A program made the translations under genes and the position numbers. Shown piece by piece: positions 12,565 to 22,544 of a stretch of 64,000 nt of DNA. The notes beneath the pieces are model-generated. The model worked only from the letters and a program-made list of their open reading frames with translations. It did not search any database and was not told the origin of the DNA. Position 1 is the first letter of the stretch. Each line of letters begins with the position of its first letter. The stretch comes from Vitellaria paradoxa (lineage: Eukaryota; Streptophyta; Magnoliopsida; Ericales; Sapotaceae): NCBI GenBank assembly GCA_019916065.1, contig CM034237.1, forward strand, positions 26,665,783 to 26,729,782. The letters run 5' to 3'.

Positions 12565-13240
12565 TAGCTGTAGACACCCCAATTTTGCCCCCCTTCTTAA
12601 ACATTACAATATTTAGTGCTTTCGATTAAATGGTGCTCTACTAATTAACTTTCCTTAATCATAGGATTTGTCAAGGGCCAGAATTCAACAAAAAGCAAAC
12701 ATTCAACAAAATGATGATTGTAACTCTACAGTTAGGAAGAAGTCAAGCTGAAGACTCAGATCAAGGCAGAAGGCTACCAGACTATATAACTATGTCCAAG
12801 TCATTAAATAGACAATTCTAGCATTAACAGAAGAGTCCAGAGTCAAGAGTTAATTCGATCTAGAAGTCAAAAATGGCCTCTACCGATGCACTCGAAGGCC
12901 AGTATCGACCAGAATGCTCAGATCAAGCTAAAAATATAAAAGAAGATGCACAATATCTTAGGATATGCCAGAGCATATAAAACATAGCTCAAACAGCTAA
13001 AATACTCCTCTAGAGGTCATTCGGGCCCCGCCGACTCAAAATGGCTTATACCGACAAAAAAGAAGCTGTTGGTGCACCAGACACAATTTGAGACCTTAGA
13101 CGAAGTCAGAAGATCTTCGAATTGTACAAGAATATTAAGGGTAAGATTCCTTAGATAATAGTATAGCTAGGCCTGGCCAAATCAAACCTTAAAAGGTCCA
13201 TCCGTAGCTTCGATTACAAAATTTGTTAATTTTTTATAAA

Positions 13241-13256
13241 TTCATAAATGCATCTC
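13241..13256. repeat. LINE target-site duplication, left copy
   Basis: TTCATAAATGCATCTC lies directly next to the poly(T) end of the minus-strand LINE and is identical to 19098-19113. Confidence 0.95.
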
Positions 13257-13321
13257 TTTTTTTTTTTTTTGGTAAGTAAGTGTAAAATTTGGATTAATAG
13301 GGAATTTATGTACAATATCTT

Positions 13322-13335
13322 GGGGGCATACCCCC
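13322..13335 (-). other. stem-loop in LINE 3' UTR
   Basis: On the minus strand this reads GGGGG, a four-base TATG loop, then CCCCC, lying about 52 bases before the poly(A). Stem-loops near the 3' end of LINE RNA can serve as recognition sites for the element's reverse transcriptase. The hairpin is seen directly; its role is inference. Confidence 0.5.
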
Positions 13336-13351
13336 GCAAATCAAAATACAA

Positions 13352-16300
13352 TTACTTATGGATCCTCCAATTGTCAAGTAAACTAAAGTCTACATTAGCC
13401 ATCTTTGCATGATATTGTAAAAGCTTAGTTCTAACTACATGCTCAATCTTTTGCATAATACAAGCCACGGATGAGGAGTGTCCCTTGTATATTCTTTTGT
13501 TCCTTTCTTCCCAAGTGTAGTACACCAAACCAGTCCAAGCAAGCTTGCAAAGAACTTTATTGATGTGCTTCCCCCCAAACTTCCCCAAAGCCCATAAAAC
13601 TTCATGGTTCCACAGTTGTGTAGGCTTGACAATGAAGCATCTTTGTAACACCTTAGCTCTCAATTCAGCCGCAAAGGGGCATGTGAAGAAGAGATGATCC
13701 ATAGTTTCCACAGCATTACAACATAGGACACAATTAGGATCTATATTCATCCCCCAGCCAATCAATCTGTCTTTAGTGTTCAACCTACCTTTGATGGCAA
13801 GCCAAAGAATGAAGCTTTGCCGTGGGATGTGTATGCTAGGCCAAACTAAATGATGCCATTCTACCTTTTGATTCCTTCCTCGGATAGCATTCCAAGTTGC
13901 TTTTGCATTGTATACCCCATTCTTTGAAGCTTCCCAAATAAACTTGTCTTCAAGGTTGGCTCTCGGCTTGTATGTGGGCGGGTGATCTATAATTATCTCC
14001 TTTAGTTCCCATGTACACGGGTAAGGCCACTTCCATTCTCCATCTTCAATGATACGGCTAACTTTTGCTTCCTTAGGGATTCCAGCATCATAAGCTAACC
14101 GCGGTCCAAATTTTGGAATCAAAGGACCTAAGGGATGCCAATTAGAATACCACAATGAAATAGAATCACCTTTGCCAACTTCATATTTAGAGAGGGATCT
14201 AGCTTCATCTCTTAGTTTTAGCAATTTCCTCCATGTCCAGGAACAATCTGCGGGTGGTTTTATTTCCCAAAAACACTTTCCTTTGAGTAGATTATGGTGA
14301 CACCACTTAACCCAAAGGGAGGGGTTTTTGGTGCATATAGCCCAAATATGTCTCATCATTGAAGCTTTGTTCCATTCTGCAAGTCTTCTTAGTCCAAGGC
14401 CACCTTCATTTTTGGGTTTGCAAACTTCTGACCAAGCCACTTTACTTCCCCATTGCCTTAGATCAGCCCCTGACCACAAATATCTTCTCAAGACTTGTTC
14501 AATGGCTTCACTAACTCTTTTAGGAAGAACAAAATGGATGCTCCAATAAACTTGTATGCTGAATAAAATGGACTTCACGAGAACCAATCTCCCGGCATAT
14601 GAAAGGCATTTAGAAGTCCAGCTCTTGACTCTTTTGGTGATTTTGTCAATTAGCTCCTTGCAATCTTCAAATTTGAGCTTAGTAGAGATCAATGGCACTC
14701 CAAGGTACTTGACGGGTAGCTCTCCAAGTTGAAAGCCGAGCATTGAACATAATTGCTGCTTACTTTGATTATTTATCCCAGACAAGTATACCTTGCTCTT
14801 ACTCCCATTAGGTTGCAAACCTGAATATTTGTGAAATTGAAGAAGTGCTTGATGAATTAGCTGAAAAGAAGCCTCGTTAGGTGTACATAGTATAAATAAG
14901 TCATCCACAAAGCAAATATGATTTATGAGAAGATGGGAGCATTTTGGATGATAAGTGAATTCACTTCCTTCCACCATTTTGTTGAAGAGTCTTGAAAAGA
15001 ACTCCATAACAATTAAGAAGAGATATGGGGAGAGCGGGTCACCTTGACGAAGACCTCTAGCACCTTGAAAGTATCCCTCTAGAGTACCATTAATGGAAAT
15101 TGAGAATTGGGGGGAAGTAATGCATGATCTTATCCAATCAACAAACTTGCAAGGAATTTTTAGAGCTTCCAAAGCATCTAGAATGAGGTCCCAAGAAACT
15201 GAATCAAAAGCTTTCATCAAGTCAATCTTCAAAGCACTCCTGGGGGACATGTTTGATCTATGATAGTTCCTCACTAACTCTTGCATTAGAAGAATTTGGT
15301 CAGAGATAGTTCTACCTTTGACAAAAGCCGCTTGAGAAGGGCTAATGATTAAAGGTATAAGTTTCTTCAACCTGTTTGCAATGAGTTTTGATATGCATTT
15401 ATAAACAGTTGAACAACAAGAGATAGGTCGGTAGTCAGTTACCTTACTTGGATTCGGGACCTTGGGAATTAAGGCAATACTAGTGGAGTTGATCACCTTA
15501 AGCATCTTCCTTGAAGTGAAGAAAGACTTGACAGCACTTGTAAAATCAGCTCCCACTATGTTCCATGTCTTCTTAAAGAAGTGAGATGTATACCCATCCG
15601 GACCCGGGGCCTTATGGCTAGGCAAAGAGAATAAGGTAGAGTTGATCTCCTCATCCGTGACTTCATCATCCAATGAGTTTAGAATTCCCATCGGCAAATT
15701 TGTTTGCATAAGATTTCCAACATAAGACTTTGCATCTTTCGGGTATTGAAATGGGGTTCCAAGGAGCTTCTTGTAGTAGTTGATGAATGTGGCTTTAACC
15801 AGTTCATAATCTTCAATCCTTTCATCTTGATCATCTAGAATAGAGAGGATTTTATTCCTTGAGCAATGGGCCTTTACCTTCCTATGGAAGAAGGATGTAT
15901 TTTGATCCCCCAACTTGATAGAGTTATCTCTTGATTTTTGTTTGTAGAAAGCTTCTTCGGCCATAGCAAGATGAAAATAGTCAGCAAGGGCTTTGTCTTC
16001 TTCTTCAATTAATCTTTGATTATCATCTCTTTGTCTCTCACTTTGAATGGCTTCCAACTTAGTTTTAGCTTCGGCTACTTTGGTAGAGATTCCTCCATAA
16101 TGCTTGTAATTGAACTCTTTTAGTGCCACCTTGAGTGCTTTGAGCTTTGCACAAAGTTTGAACATGGGGGAACCCGAAGGTTGATCTTTCCAAGTTTCCT
16201 CGACAACCTTGTAGAATTCCTTGCTTCTTGTCCAATAATTGAAGAATTTGAAAGGTTTTCTCCCACCTTGTATGTTGGCCCGAATGTTGACAATAATTGG

Positions 16301-16990
16301 ACTATGATCTGATGTTCCAGCCGAGGGGAAGAATGCCTCTGAATTAGGATAGCTAGTGAGCCACTTCTCATTCACAAGAGCTCTATCAAGTTTGCTAAAT
16401 ATGCTACTTCCATCACCTTGCTTGTTGTTCCAAGTAAACATGCATCCCGAGAATCTTAAATCCGTAACTTCAATGGCTTCTATGCAATCATTAAAATCTC
16501 CTGCTGCAGCTTTATCAATTCCTTTACCTCCTCTCTTTTCACTTTCATTTCTAACCACATTGAAATCCCCTAATACAATCCAAGGAGAAGTTTTGCCAAC
16601 TATATCACAATTGGCTTGGAGTTCTTTCCATAGCAACTCTCTACTCGACTTGTCATTAAAGGCATACACAAAGGTGGCAAAATAATTCAAGGACAATGCA
16701 AGATGGCTAACATGACATAAGATAGATTGTCTAGAAATTGAGATAGCTTGGACTTTGACAATTGAGGGATCCCACAAGATTAAAATTCTAGCTACCTCAT
16801 TGGGTGAATGATTACCAAAATAGCAAAAGGAAGAGTTTAAGTTTTTACAAACTTTCTCAATGTTCTTACTTTGCACCTTAGTTTCCAAAAGGCCAATAAT
16901 GCTGAGGGTGGAGCTTTTGATCAACTTCTTAGCTTCTGATTGTTTGAGGGGCCAATTCAATCCCCTAACATTCCAAGCAGCAAAATTCAT
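13352..16990 (-). CDS. LINE ORF2: endonuclease and reverse transcriptase
   Basis: This 1212-residue protein nicks target DNA and copies the LINE RNA at the nick (target-primed reverse transcription) in the nucleus. Residues 1-240 form an APE-type endonuclease with WNVRG (N7), ETK (E36), GDFN (141-144) and SDHSP (227-231) all present. The reverse transcriptase spans about 460-740: APGPDG (461-466), DYRPIS (519-524), motif A DLMKAFD (590-596), RQGDPLSP (648-655) and the active site FVDD (694-697). The usual LINE form of that site is FADD; Ala to Val is conservative. Near 1050-1120 lies the zf-RVT segment with C1087, C1090, H1099 and C1104. No RNase H domain follows. The start codon overlaps the ORF1 stop as ATGA, suggesting coupled reinitiation. 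Every catalytic residue I can place is intact. Confidence 0.96.
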   Translation of the reverse strand: MNFAAWNVRGLNWPLKQSEAKKLIKSSTLSIIGLLETKVQSKNIEKVCKNLNSSFCYFGNHSPNEVARILILWDPSIVKVQAISISRQSILCHVSHLALSLNYFATFVYAFNDKSSRELLWKELQANCDIVGKTSPWIVLGDFNVVRNESEKRGGKGIDKAAAGDFNDCIEAIEVTDLRFSGCMFTWNNKQGDGSSIFSKLDRALVNEKWLTSYPNSEAFFPSAGTSDHSPIIVNIRANIQGGRKPFKFFNYWTRSKEFYKVVEETWKDQPSGSPMFKLCAKLKALKVALKEFNYKHYGGISTKVAEAKTKLEAIQSERQRDDNQRLIEEEDKALADYFHLAMAEEAFYKQKSRDNSIKLGDQNTSFFHRKVKAHCSRNKILSILDDQDERIEDYELVKATFINYYKKLLGTPFQYPKDAKSYVGNLMQTNLPMGILNSLDDEVTDEEINSTLFSLPSHKAPGPDGYTSHFFKKTWNIVGADFTSAVKSFFTSRKMLKVINSTSIALIPKVPNPSKVTDYRPISCCSTVYKCISKLIANRLKKLIPLIISPSQAAFVKGRTISDQILLMQELVRNYHRSNMSPRSALKIDLMKAFDSVSWDLILDALEALKIPCKFVDWIRSCITSPQFSISINGTLEGYFQGARGLRQGDPLSPYLFLIVMEFFSRLFNKMVEGSEFTYHPKCSHLLINHICFVDDLFILCTPNEASFQLIHQALLQFHKYSGLQPNGSKSKVYLSGINNQSKQQLCSMLGFQLGELPVKYLGVPLISTKLKFEDCKELIDKITKRVKSWTSKCLSYAGRLVLVKSILFSIQVYWSIHFVLPKRVSEAIEQVLRRYLWSGADLRQWGSKVAWSEVCKPKNEGGLGLRRLAEWNKASMMRHIWAICTKNPSLWVKWCHHNLLKGKCFWEIKPPADCSWTWRKLLKLRDEARSLSKYEVGKGDSISLWYSNWHPLGPLIPKFGPRLAYDAGIPKEAKVSRIIEDGEWKWPYPCTWELKEIIIDHPPTYKPRANLEDKFIWEASKNGVYNAKATWNAIRGRNQKVEWHHLVWPSIHIPRQSFILWLAIKGRLNTKDRLIGWGMNIDPNCVLCCNAVETMDHLFFTCPFAAELRAKVLQRCFIVKPTQLWNHEVLWALGKFGGKHINKVLCKLAWTGLVYYTWEERNKRIYKGHSSSVACIMQKIEHVVRTKLLQYHAKMANVDFSLLDNWRIHK

Positions 16991-19022
16991 TTGGAAGAGG
17001 AAGAAGGAGAAGACTTAGTATGTCCAGCTTTATTCTTATGCTCCAAAGCATGCTTGATTTTAGCTAGCTTCTTCAATTGGTTCTTGGACACTTGAAATTC
17101 CGAACTTGCATCATCCTTACAATCATTTGATGGTTGAGAAGGCTCTCCATTTCTTGCAATTTCCAGCTCCTTATCAGGGGGAATTTTAGCTTCCAATTCT
17201 CTAGATGAATCATGGCTTGGACTCGGCAATTGGATTGCTAATGGGGGTATGGAGAGTGGGGGTTCTTGATCTAATTCAGTTGGAACCATGCTTCTTTCAG
17301 CTTGCTTACCATCTTCAATTCTTGTATTTTCACAGCTATCATGAACCTTGATCACATGAAGTCCTAAATTCCCATCTTCATCCGAGAGCTTAGAAGAGGA
17401 AGATTCAGCTTGTGCCCTTGCATTTTCTTGAACTACTTTTTCTTTTGAACTATTCATAGTAGAATTAACCGGCCTCCATTGCTGTTTAACACCTCTTGAA
17501 CATTGATTAATTCTATGCCCGAATTGCTTGCATCCTTCACAAATTGTAGGTATCCACTCATATTCCACAGGCTGCTTATAAGTTACACCATTGAAGTCTT
17601 CAATATCAATAGTGGTAGGGAACACAGATTGTTTATTCACTTCTACACAAACCCGAGCATAACTCAATCTTTGCCTTAGAGTAGTCATCCTGTCCATGAA
17701 TAGTGGTCGGCCAATCTTACTAGCAATCTTACTTAGTGAAGATGATGACCAAAGGTGTAATTTCAAGTGAGGTAGTTTCACCCAAATGGGAAGATTTTCA
17801 GGGCAAGTTCGGTCATAAAATTCATTTGGGGACCATGGGCTTAAGATCAAGGGCTTATCATAGTAACTCCACGGTCCTAACTCCATTGCCTGAGCTTGGA
17901 TTCTTCATCTTGGAAGTTGAAAATAAATAAGCCAGCCTTGAGAATGAACAAGTCAATAGAGCCAAATGCACGCCATCTTCTTTCTACAAATTGTTTCATT
18001 AACTTATATGGAGGTTTGGCACCAATGACATGGCCAACTAATGCATTGTCCCATCTTTTTAGTTCATCCGTCACCTCTTCAATTGTGAAGGAAACAGGGG
18101 AGTTTGAGTCCTCTCGGCATGGTTTATATTCAAGCTTGGAGCTACTGGTTTTAACTCGGTTTGAGTTGAAAAGTTGGGACCATTTTGACTTGGGACTAGA
18201 TATAGGCGTATTGGAAGTCTCATTACTCGGCTTTGTTCCAGGTAAGGGTGGGAAGTCAACATTTGGTTCACTTGTAATGGTGCTTTTAGGCATTTGGTTA
18301 ATGGGTGCTGATTTGATTGGCTTTGGGGAAAGAGATGGCCGGTTGGGAAATGTTGGGTCCAATGGTTCTGGCGGGAAGTTTGGAATTTGTATATTGGTTA
18401 AAGAGTTGGTTGAGGCTAGCTGGCGGGTGGCAGATGTAGTAGGTGTAGGTGAGGTTGACTTGGGGTGGTTTGCACTATGGGTAGTTCCATGGTCCGGGTA
18501 AAGATGGAAAGAATCAGGTGCATGCACCTCATGGCAATTACCATGAGTCATCTTCAACGGGCTAAGAGGTTTACCCGAGCAAGGGGAGTTGGGAGTTGAA
18601 TCAACAGAAATCATACCTCCTTTTGCTTGATATTGCTCCATCATTTGCTAAATTTCAGCTCTAAGTTGGTCAAGAGTCCGGGTGGGAACCATAGATGATG
18701 AAGCATTTGCAGCCATTGTTAGCCGAGAGTCTTCTTGGCCAGCGTTTGTAACATTTCCTCCTTGATGATTAGCAGGGATAGTGCTAGATGAAACAACCTT
18801 TGAAGCCTCATCCGACTCTATACCAGCTTTTGAGTGCTCATGGACTAAGTCTTCCGTGTGTCCTCTTGCTGGAACTTCCAAGCCATCTTGACCAACTCCT
18901 TCATCTCTCCGATTCACTTCAAATACTCCATCCGAAGCTTTACTTTGGATTGGAACGAGAGAAGATGAAATTAGAGATAAGAGAGCTTTTGATGTAGGAG
19001 AAGTGGGAGGTGATTCGGCCAT
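16987..19022 (-). pseudogene. LINE ORF1: nucleic-acid binding protein, one stop and one frameshift
   Basis: ORF1 protein binds LINE RNA and forms the particle used for retrotransposition. The start is ATG at 19022 (MAESPPTSPTSK), about 75 bases inside the 5' end, with G at +4. The frame runs to an in-frame TAG at 18650-18648 and continues in the same frame to 17877. A one-base loss around 17886-17893 then shifts it into the frame ending at 16987. Across that break a DUF4283-type segment is readable (VIGAKPPYKLMKQFVERRW, then GPWSYYDKPLILSPW). It is followed by a CCHC knuckle CEGCKQFGHRINQC (C-X2-C-X4-H-X4-C) and a Ser/Lys-rich basic C-terminus. The N-terminal part is Ser/Thr/Pro-rich and probably disordered. 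Only two lesions were found, so damage is recent. Confidence 0.9.
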
Positions 19023-19097
19023 GGAGTTTTAGAGAGAGAAAATTCTAGAGAGAGAAGCTCTCATCTTCCTTCCTTAGCATATGTTAGGCCAGATCTT

Positions 19098-19113
19098 TTC
19101 ATAAATGCATCTC
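19098..19113. repeat. LINE target-site duplication, right copy
   Basis: TTCATAAATGCATCTC, identical in all 16 bases to 13241-13256. It adjoins the 5' end of the minus-strand LINE. Host LTR sequence resumes at 19114. Confidence 0.95.
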
Positions 19114-19634
19114 GGAGTTTTGCCGATGGCATTTTTGGATTCTTCATATCCAAAAATGGTAGGAGGAGTCAGTCTGGTGGTGGCTTCAAGACTAGAGAAT
19201 CCAATTTGAGCCTAAGTTTGACCTAATTAGTCTAAATCACTCTAAAAAGTGCCCACGAGGTTTAGGAAACTCGTAGAAACTACACAAAAGGTCTTAGAAT
19301 GGGCTAAACAAATCAGGACAAAACTGAACTTAACCGAATATTAGTTGAGCCCTATTTTTTTGGCCTAGTTGCCATTTTGCTTGCCACCAAGCATGATGGC
19401 AAACTATCTTGCCTATTTTGCTATGCAAAAGGTTCTGTCTACCCTATTTTGCAATCAAGCTTACCCAGAGCTCCAAACAAACATGATTTCCCATCCCGAT
19501 GGGCATAAAAGATTACCAAGTAGCCTTGGCAAAGAGTTTTGCCCGTCTAACCGGGCAAATATGTTTGCTTGTGAACTTGGGGCAATCATTCTTGCTCATT
19601 CGGCTTAGTAAAAGATTTATTTGACCAAAAAATC

Positions 19635-19642
19635 TATAAATA
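19635..19642 (+). promoter_or_regulatory. LTR TATA box
   Basis: TATAAATA in the context ATCTATAAATAGGGCATTCC, followed about 25-30 bases later by a pyrimidine-rich CTTTCTTTCAACGCTC stretch that would fit a transcription start. Its position inside the long LTR suggests it is the U3 promoter of the Tat/Ogre-like element. No experimental start is known. Confidence 0.55.
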
Positions 19643-19914
19643 GGGCATTCCTTTCTTCATTTCCTTTCTTTCAACGCTCGACACCCTTCAGAGTTTTTCT
19701 TTCTAGAAAAAGCTCACATTGGTATAATTTTCTCTCTAGAAAATTTTTATTTTATTTTTCAATTCAATGTATTTATATAATTAGAATAGAATAATTTTAT
19801 TTGTGTAAATAAAATTATTTTGTTAATAAAAGGTATCCTAATCATAATTCAAGTTTAGGCTAGACCCGACACATGATATTAATCGGATTTATCCGAGATA
19901 ATTTTATAAATTTT

Positions 19915-20300
19915 CAAACATCATACTACTATGGCATAACATCATTTTATCATGTCATACCATTTATGCTATAACGTTATATTACCATGTCAAACCATGC
20001 CAAACATCATATTTTTCATGCCATATCATCCCTGCCATTTTAAACCATGTCATTCTCATCCTATACCATGCTAACTCGTCATATTGCCATATTATACCAT
20101 GTTATGATCATGCTATGCCATGCTAACATATCTTATCACCATCCCATATCATAATATAACATGCTAGGACATCATTTATCATGTTAGCACATGCTGTGAC
20201 ATGCCATCATCATGTTTTGACATGCCTATACATATCTTGACATGCCTAAACATACCTTGACATGCTAGAACACATCTAGACATGTAAATACACGCCCATT
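19915..20300. repeat. CATG-rich degenerate short repeats
   Basis: Phrases such as CATGCCA, CATGCTA, ATACCATG and GACATGCC recur every 10-25 bases for almost 400 bases. Spacing is irregular and no longer unit emerges. It is non-coding and lies within the LTR downstream of the TATA box. Confidence 0.65.
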
Positions 20301-20639
20301 AGGCTTGACACAGACTTAGAAATCAAATGCATTAATCCAGGGCATTCACATTAGTAATAGAGGCTCCAGAGATTGGGAATGACTTAAGATTGGCCAAGCC
20401 AGTGATTTCTAAGTCATAACTCCCTTAGATATACCTGACATATATCCTTGAATCGCCATCTACGATACAATATAAATTGTCATCATATTTAACATGCCCA
20501 TGACATACCTGATCATATCAACTGCATCACTCGTATCACACTAATCTTCTAGGCATATAGACCTGATTATCATAACCAGGAACTAAGCTCTCGATCTGAG
20601 CCAAGTTCCTTTCCTAAATGATAGACATTCACTCACACG

Positions 20640-21240
20640 TGTGAAGCGCATCCTTAGAGCTAGGCTTCTTTTTATGGTTATGCGCAAGGTGCGTAGAGTT
20701 GAACTCCTCAATGAAGTGAAATTCTATCTCTAGTTGTATGCAAGGCACTAACTATTCCTTTTCCTCTGGAACAAGGCTCATTTCCTTCCCTAGTTATGCT
20801 CAAGGCACTAACTGTCTCCTCATCTGGAGCTAAGCTCCTTTCCATTGTTATGCACAAGGCACTAACTATTCTTCCCAATTAGGCACCATGCGCTAACCGC
20901 CCCTGTCATTTGGAGCGAGGCTCCATTTCCCACTTATGCACAATGCACTAACTGTCTCTTTCCTTAAAGCCAAGCTCCTTTCTCTAGTTATGCACTAGGC
21001 ACTAACTATTTCTTATCTTTTAGAGCAAGGTTCCTTTCTCTAGTTAACCATTTCCTAGTTATGCACAAGGTGCTAACTATTCTTTTAATCTAGAATACGG
21101 TTCCTTTTTCTATTTAAGCACGGGTGCAAGCTGTCTTTTATGATCTAGAGCAAAGTTTTCTTCCCAAGTTATGCACAAGGCACCACCTTTCATTTCATTC
21201 TTAGAGCCAAGACTCTTACAATACAAAGACAATTACTTCT
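20640..21240. repeat. 45-65-bp tandem array with GAGC...GCTC cores
   Basis: About nine or ten units share TTATGCACAAGGCACTAACT plus a GGAGCAAGGCTCCTTTCC-like part. Marker positions include about 20744, 20805, 20850, 20936, 20985, 21060 and 21170. The GAGCxAGGCTC core is the same short inverted repeat seen in the 11.1-12.5 kb array, although the flanking words differ. It lies inside the LTR. Confidence 0.75.
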
Positions 21241-21524
21241 AACACATACTTAGAGCTAAGCTCTTTCATCTCTTCATCCCATATCAAGAGTAAGGCTCCT
21301 TTACACTAATCTTATGTACACCATTGACCTTATTAGTCAGTCCCTCATATACTTAGCATAGCATACTCATCATACTAGTACACTTAGCCTATCTTGGTTG
21401 ATGATGATGCTCAATATGCTTGAGGCCAATCATTTTGCCATCCACATCATTTTGATCATGTTTGCATCCACTGGTACCCATTAGGACATCACATCTGTAC
21501 AAGGTGCATATCTGGCATGGAGTT

Positions 21525-21960
21525 ACTATAGACCTGATCCCTTAATAGGGTACATAAGTAGCTCGAGCAGATAACTTTAGTGCGGTTTCTATGGTTTTCA
21601 TAGAACATTGCCACGAGGCACTAACTTAGAGCTAGGCTCTTACATTCATCACTTAGTTTAGACCATAGGTTGTGAGTTATGGTAACTTGATCCCTTAGCA
21701 AGGTACGTAGGTAGCTCTAATAGATAGCTTGAGTGCGGTCCCCACGATCTTTATAGACCATTTGGACGATGCGCTAACTTAGACTTATAGCTAGGCTCTT
21801 ACTTATGCATACTCGTTTTCATCAACACATAGTTTAGACTACTTTAGGTTTAAACTACGTCGACCTGATCCCTTTACAGGGTACGTAGGCAGTTCAAGCA
21901 CATAGCTTGAGTTTGGTCACCTCAGTTGTTATAGACCATCTTCAATACTCACTATCTCTC
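21525..21960. repeat. 150-180-bp repeat, three copies
   Basis: Three units start CCTGATCCCTTAATAGGGTAC (with variants) at 21533, 21685 and 21864. Each continues GTAGGTAGCTC...AGATAGCTTGAGTGCGGT and ends near a TATAGACCAT phrase. The GGTACGTAGGCAG word is common in LTRs of Tat-lineage elements. Non-coding. Confidence 0.7.
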
Positions 21961-22544
21961 AATACACACATATCTATAAGAACCACATAAGTCCATATAC
22001 CTAATTCAATATAAATTCCCAGCATATAGAACCCTCTATGGTACATCACTACCACATAGGTCGACATTACACTACACTCACACAAGAGTTAGGCTTAGCC
22101 ACCTCGAATTTTATGCATCATTTACATTTAGGGTTGTATGTAATGATCATTATAAATTGGAATATTATATTATGAGATCACGACTGCAAATAATAGAAGG
22201 GGATTCTGGATATCCCTGGGTATCCAGGTGTAGCGGTGTCCATGTATAGCTGAAACCTTGGACTCATTATCTCTAATTGCATAGGGTAATGGAGAGTCAC
22301 TAAAAAATGTCATTTACCACGATTTCGAAAACATAAAATATGATAAATCATAATTAATACCTAGGTTTCTCGACATACCTATTTTGAAAGTGTCAGGTGG
22401 TGACTCATTGTCTTTACAATCAAAGCCTTATTTCAAAATAAAAATATATATATATACATATATTTATCATTTAGGTGATCTCAGATACACCATGTCACAA
22501 TAAAGACTTAGAACAGGCCCATCGGCCAGGCGCACAGATCTGGT

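Larger units (their letters stand above)
13257..19097 (-). mobile_element. near full-length L1-clade LINE
   Basis: The element is 5.84 kb and bounded by a perfect 16-bp target duplication. On its own strand it has a 75-base 5' UTR, ORF1 (start 19022), ORF2 (16990-13352), a 95-base 3' UTR, and a 14-base poly(A) (13257-13270). ORF1 and ORF2 overlap by ATGA. ORF2 is fully open, while ORF1 has one in-frame TAG and one frameshift. The element inserted into the LTR of the Tat/Ogre-like element. The perfect duplication and open ORF2 indicate a fairly recent insertion. ORF1 damage makes this copy probably unable to move by itself, though ORF2 could act in trans. Confidence 0.95.
12569..22530 (+). mobile_element. 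long LTR of a Tat/Ogre-like gypsy element, split by a LINE
   Basis: The LTR starts with TGTAGACACCCCAATTTTG at 12569, right after a polypurine tract. It is interrupted by a LINE plus one target copy (13257-19113) and continues from 19114. Downstream it has a TATA box (19635), a CATG-rich stretch, a short-unit array, three repeats around GGTACGTAGGCAG, and a CAGGTGGTGACTCA phrase near 22390 typical of the end of such LTRs. Without the LINE its length is about 4.1 kb, within the long LTR range of this lineage. The exact 3' end is not resolved: no CA end with a matching target duplication was found. It could be a 3' LTR or a solo LTR with attached 3' UTR. Confidence 0.55.

Noticed and set aside
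17896..18501. 201-residue + strand open frame
   Set aside because: It lies antisense to LINE ORF1, whose DUF4283-like and zinc knuckle text is readable on the other strand; it is a shadow frame.
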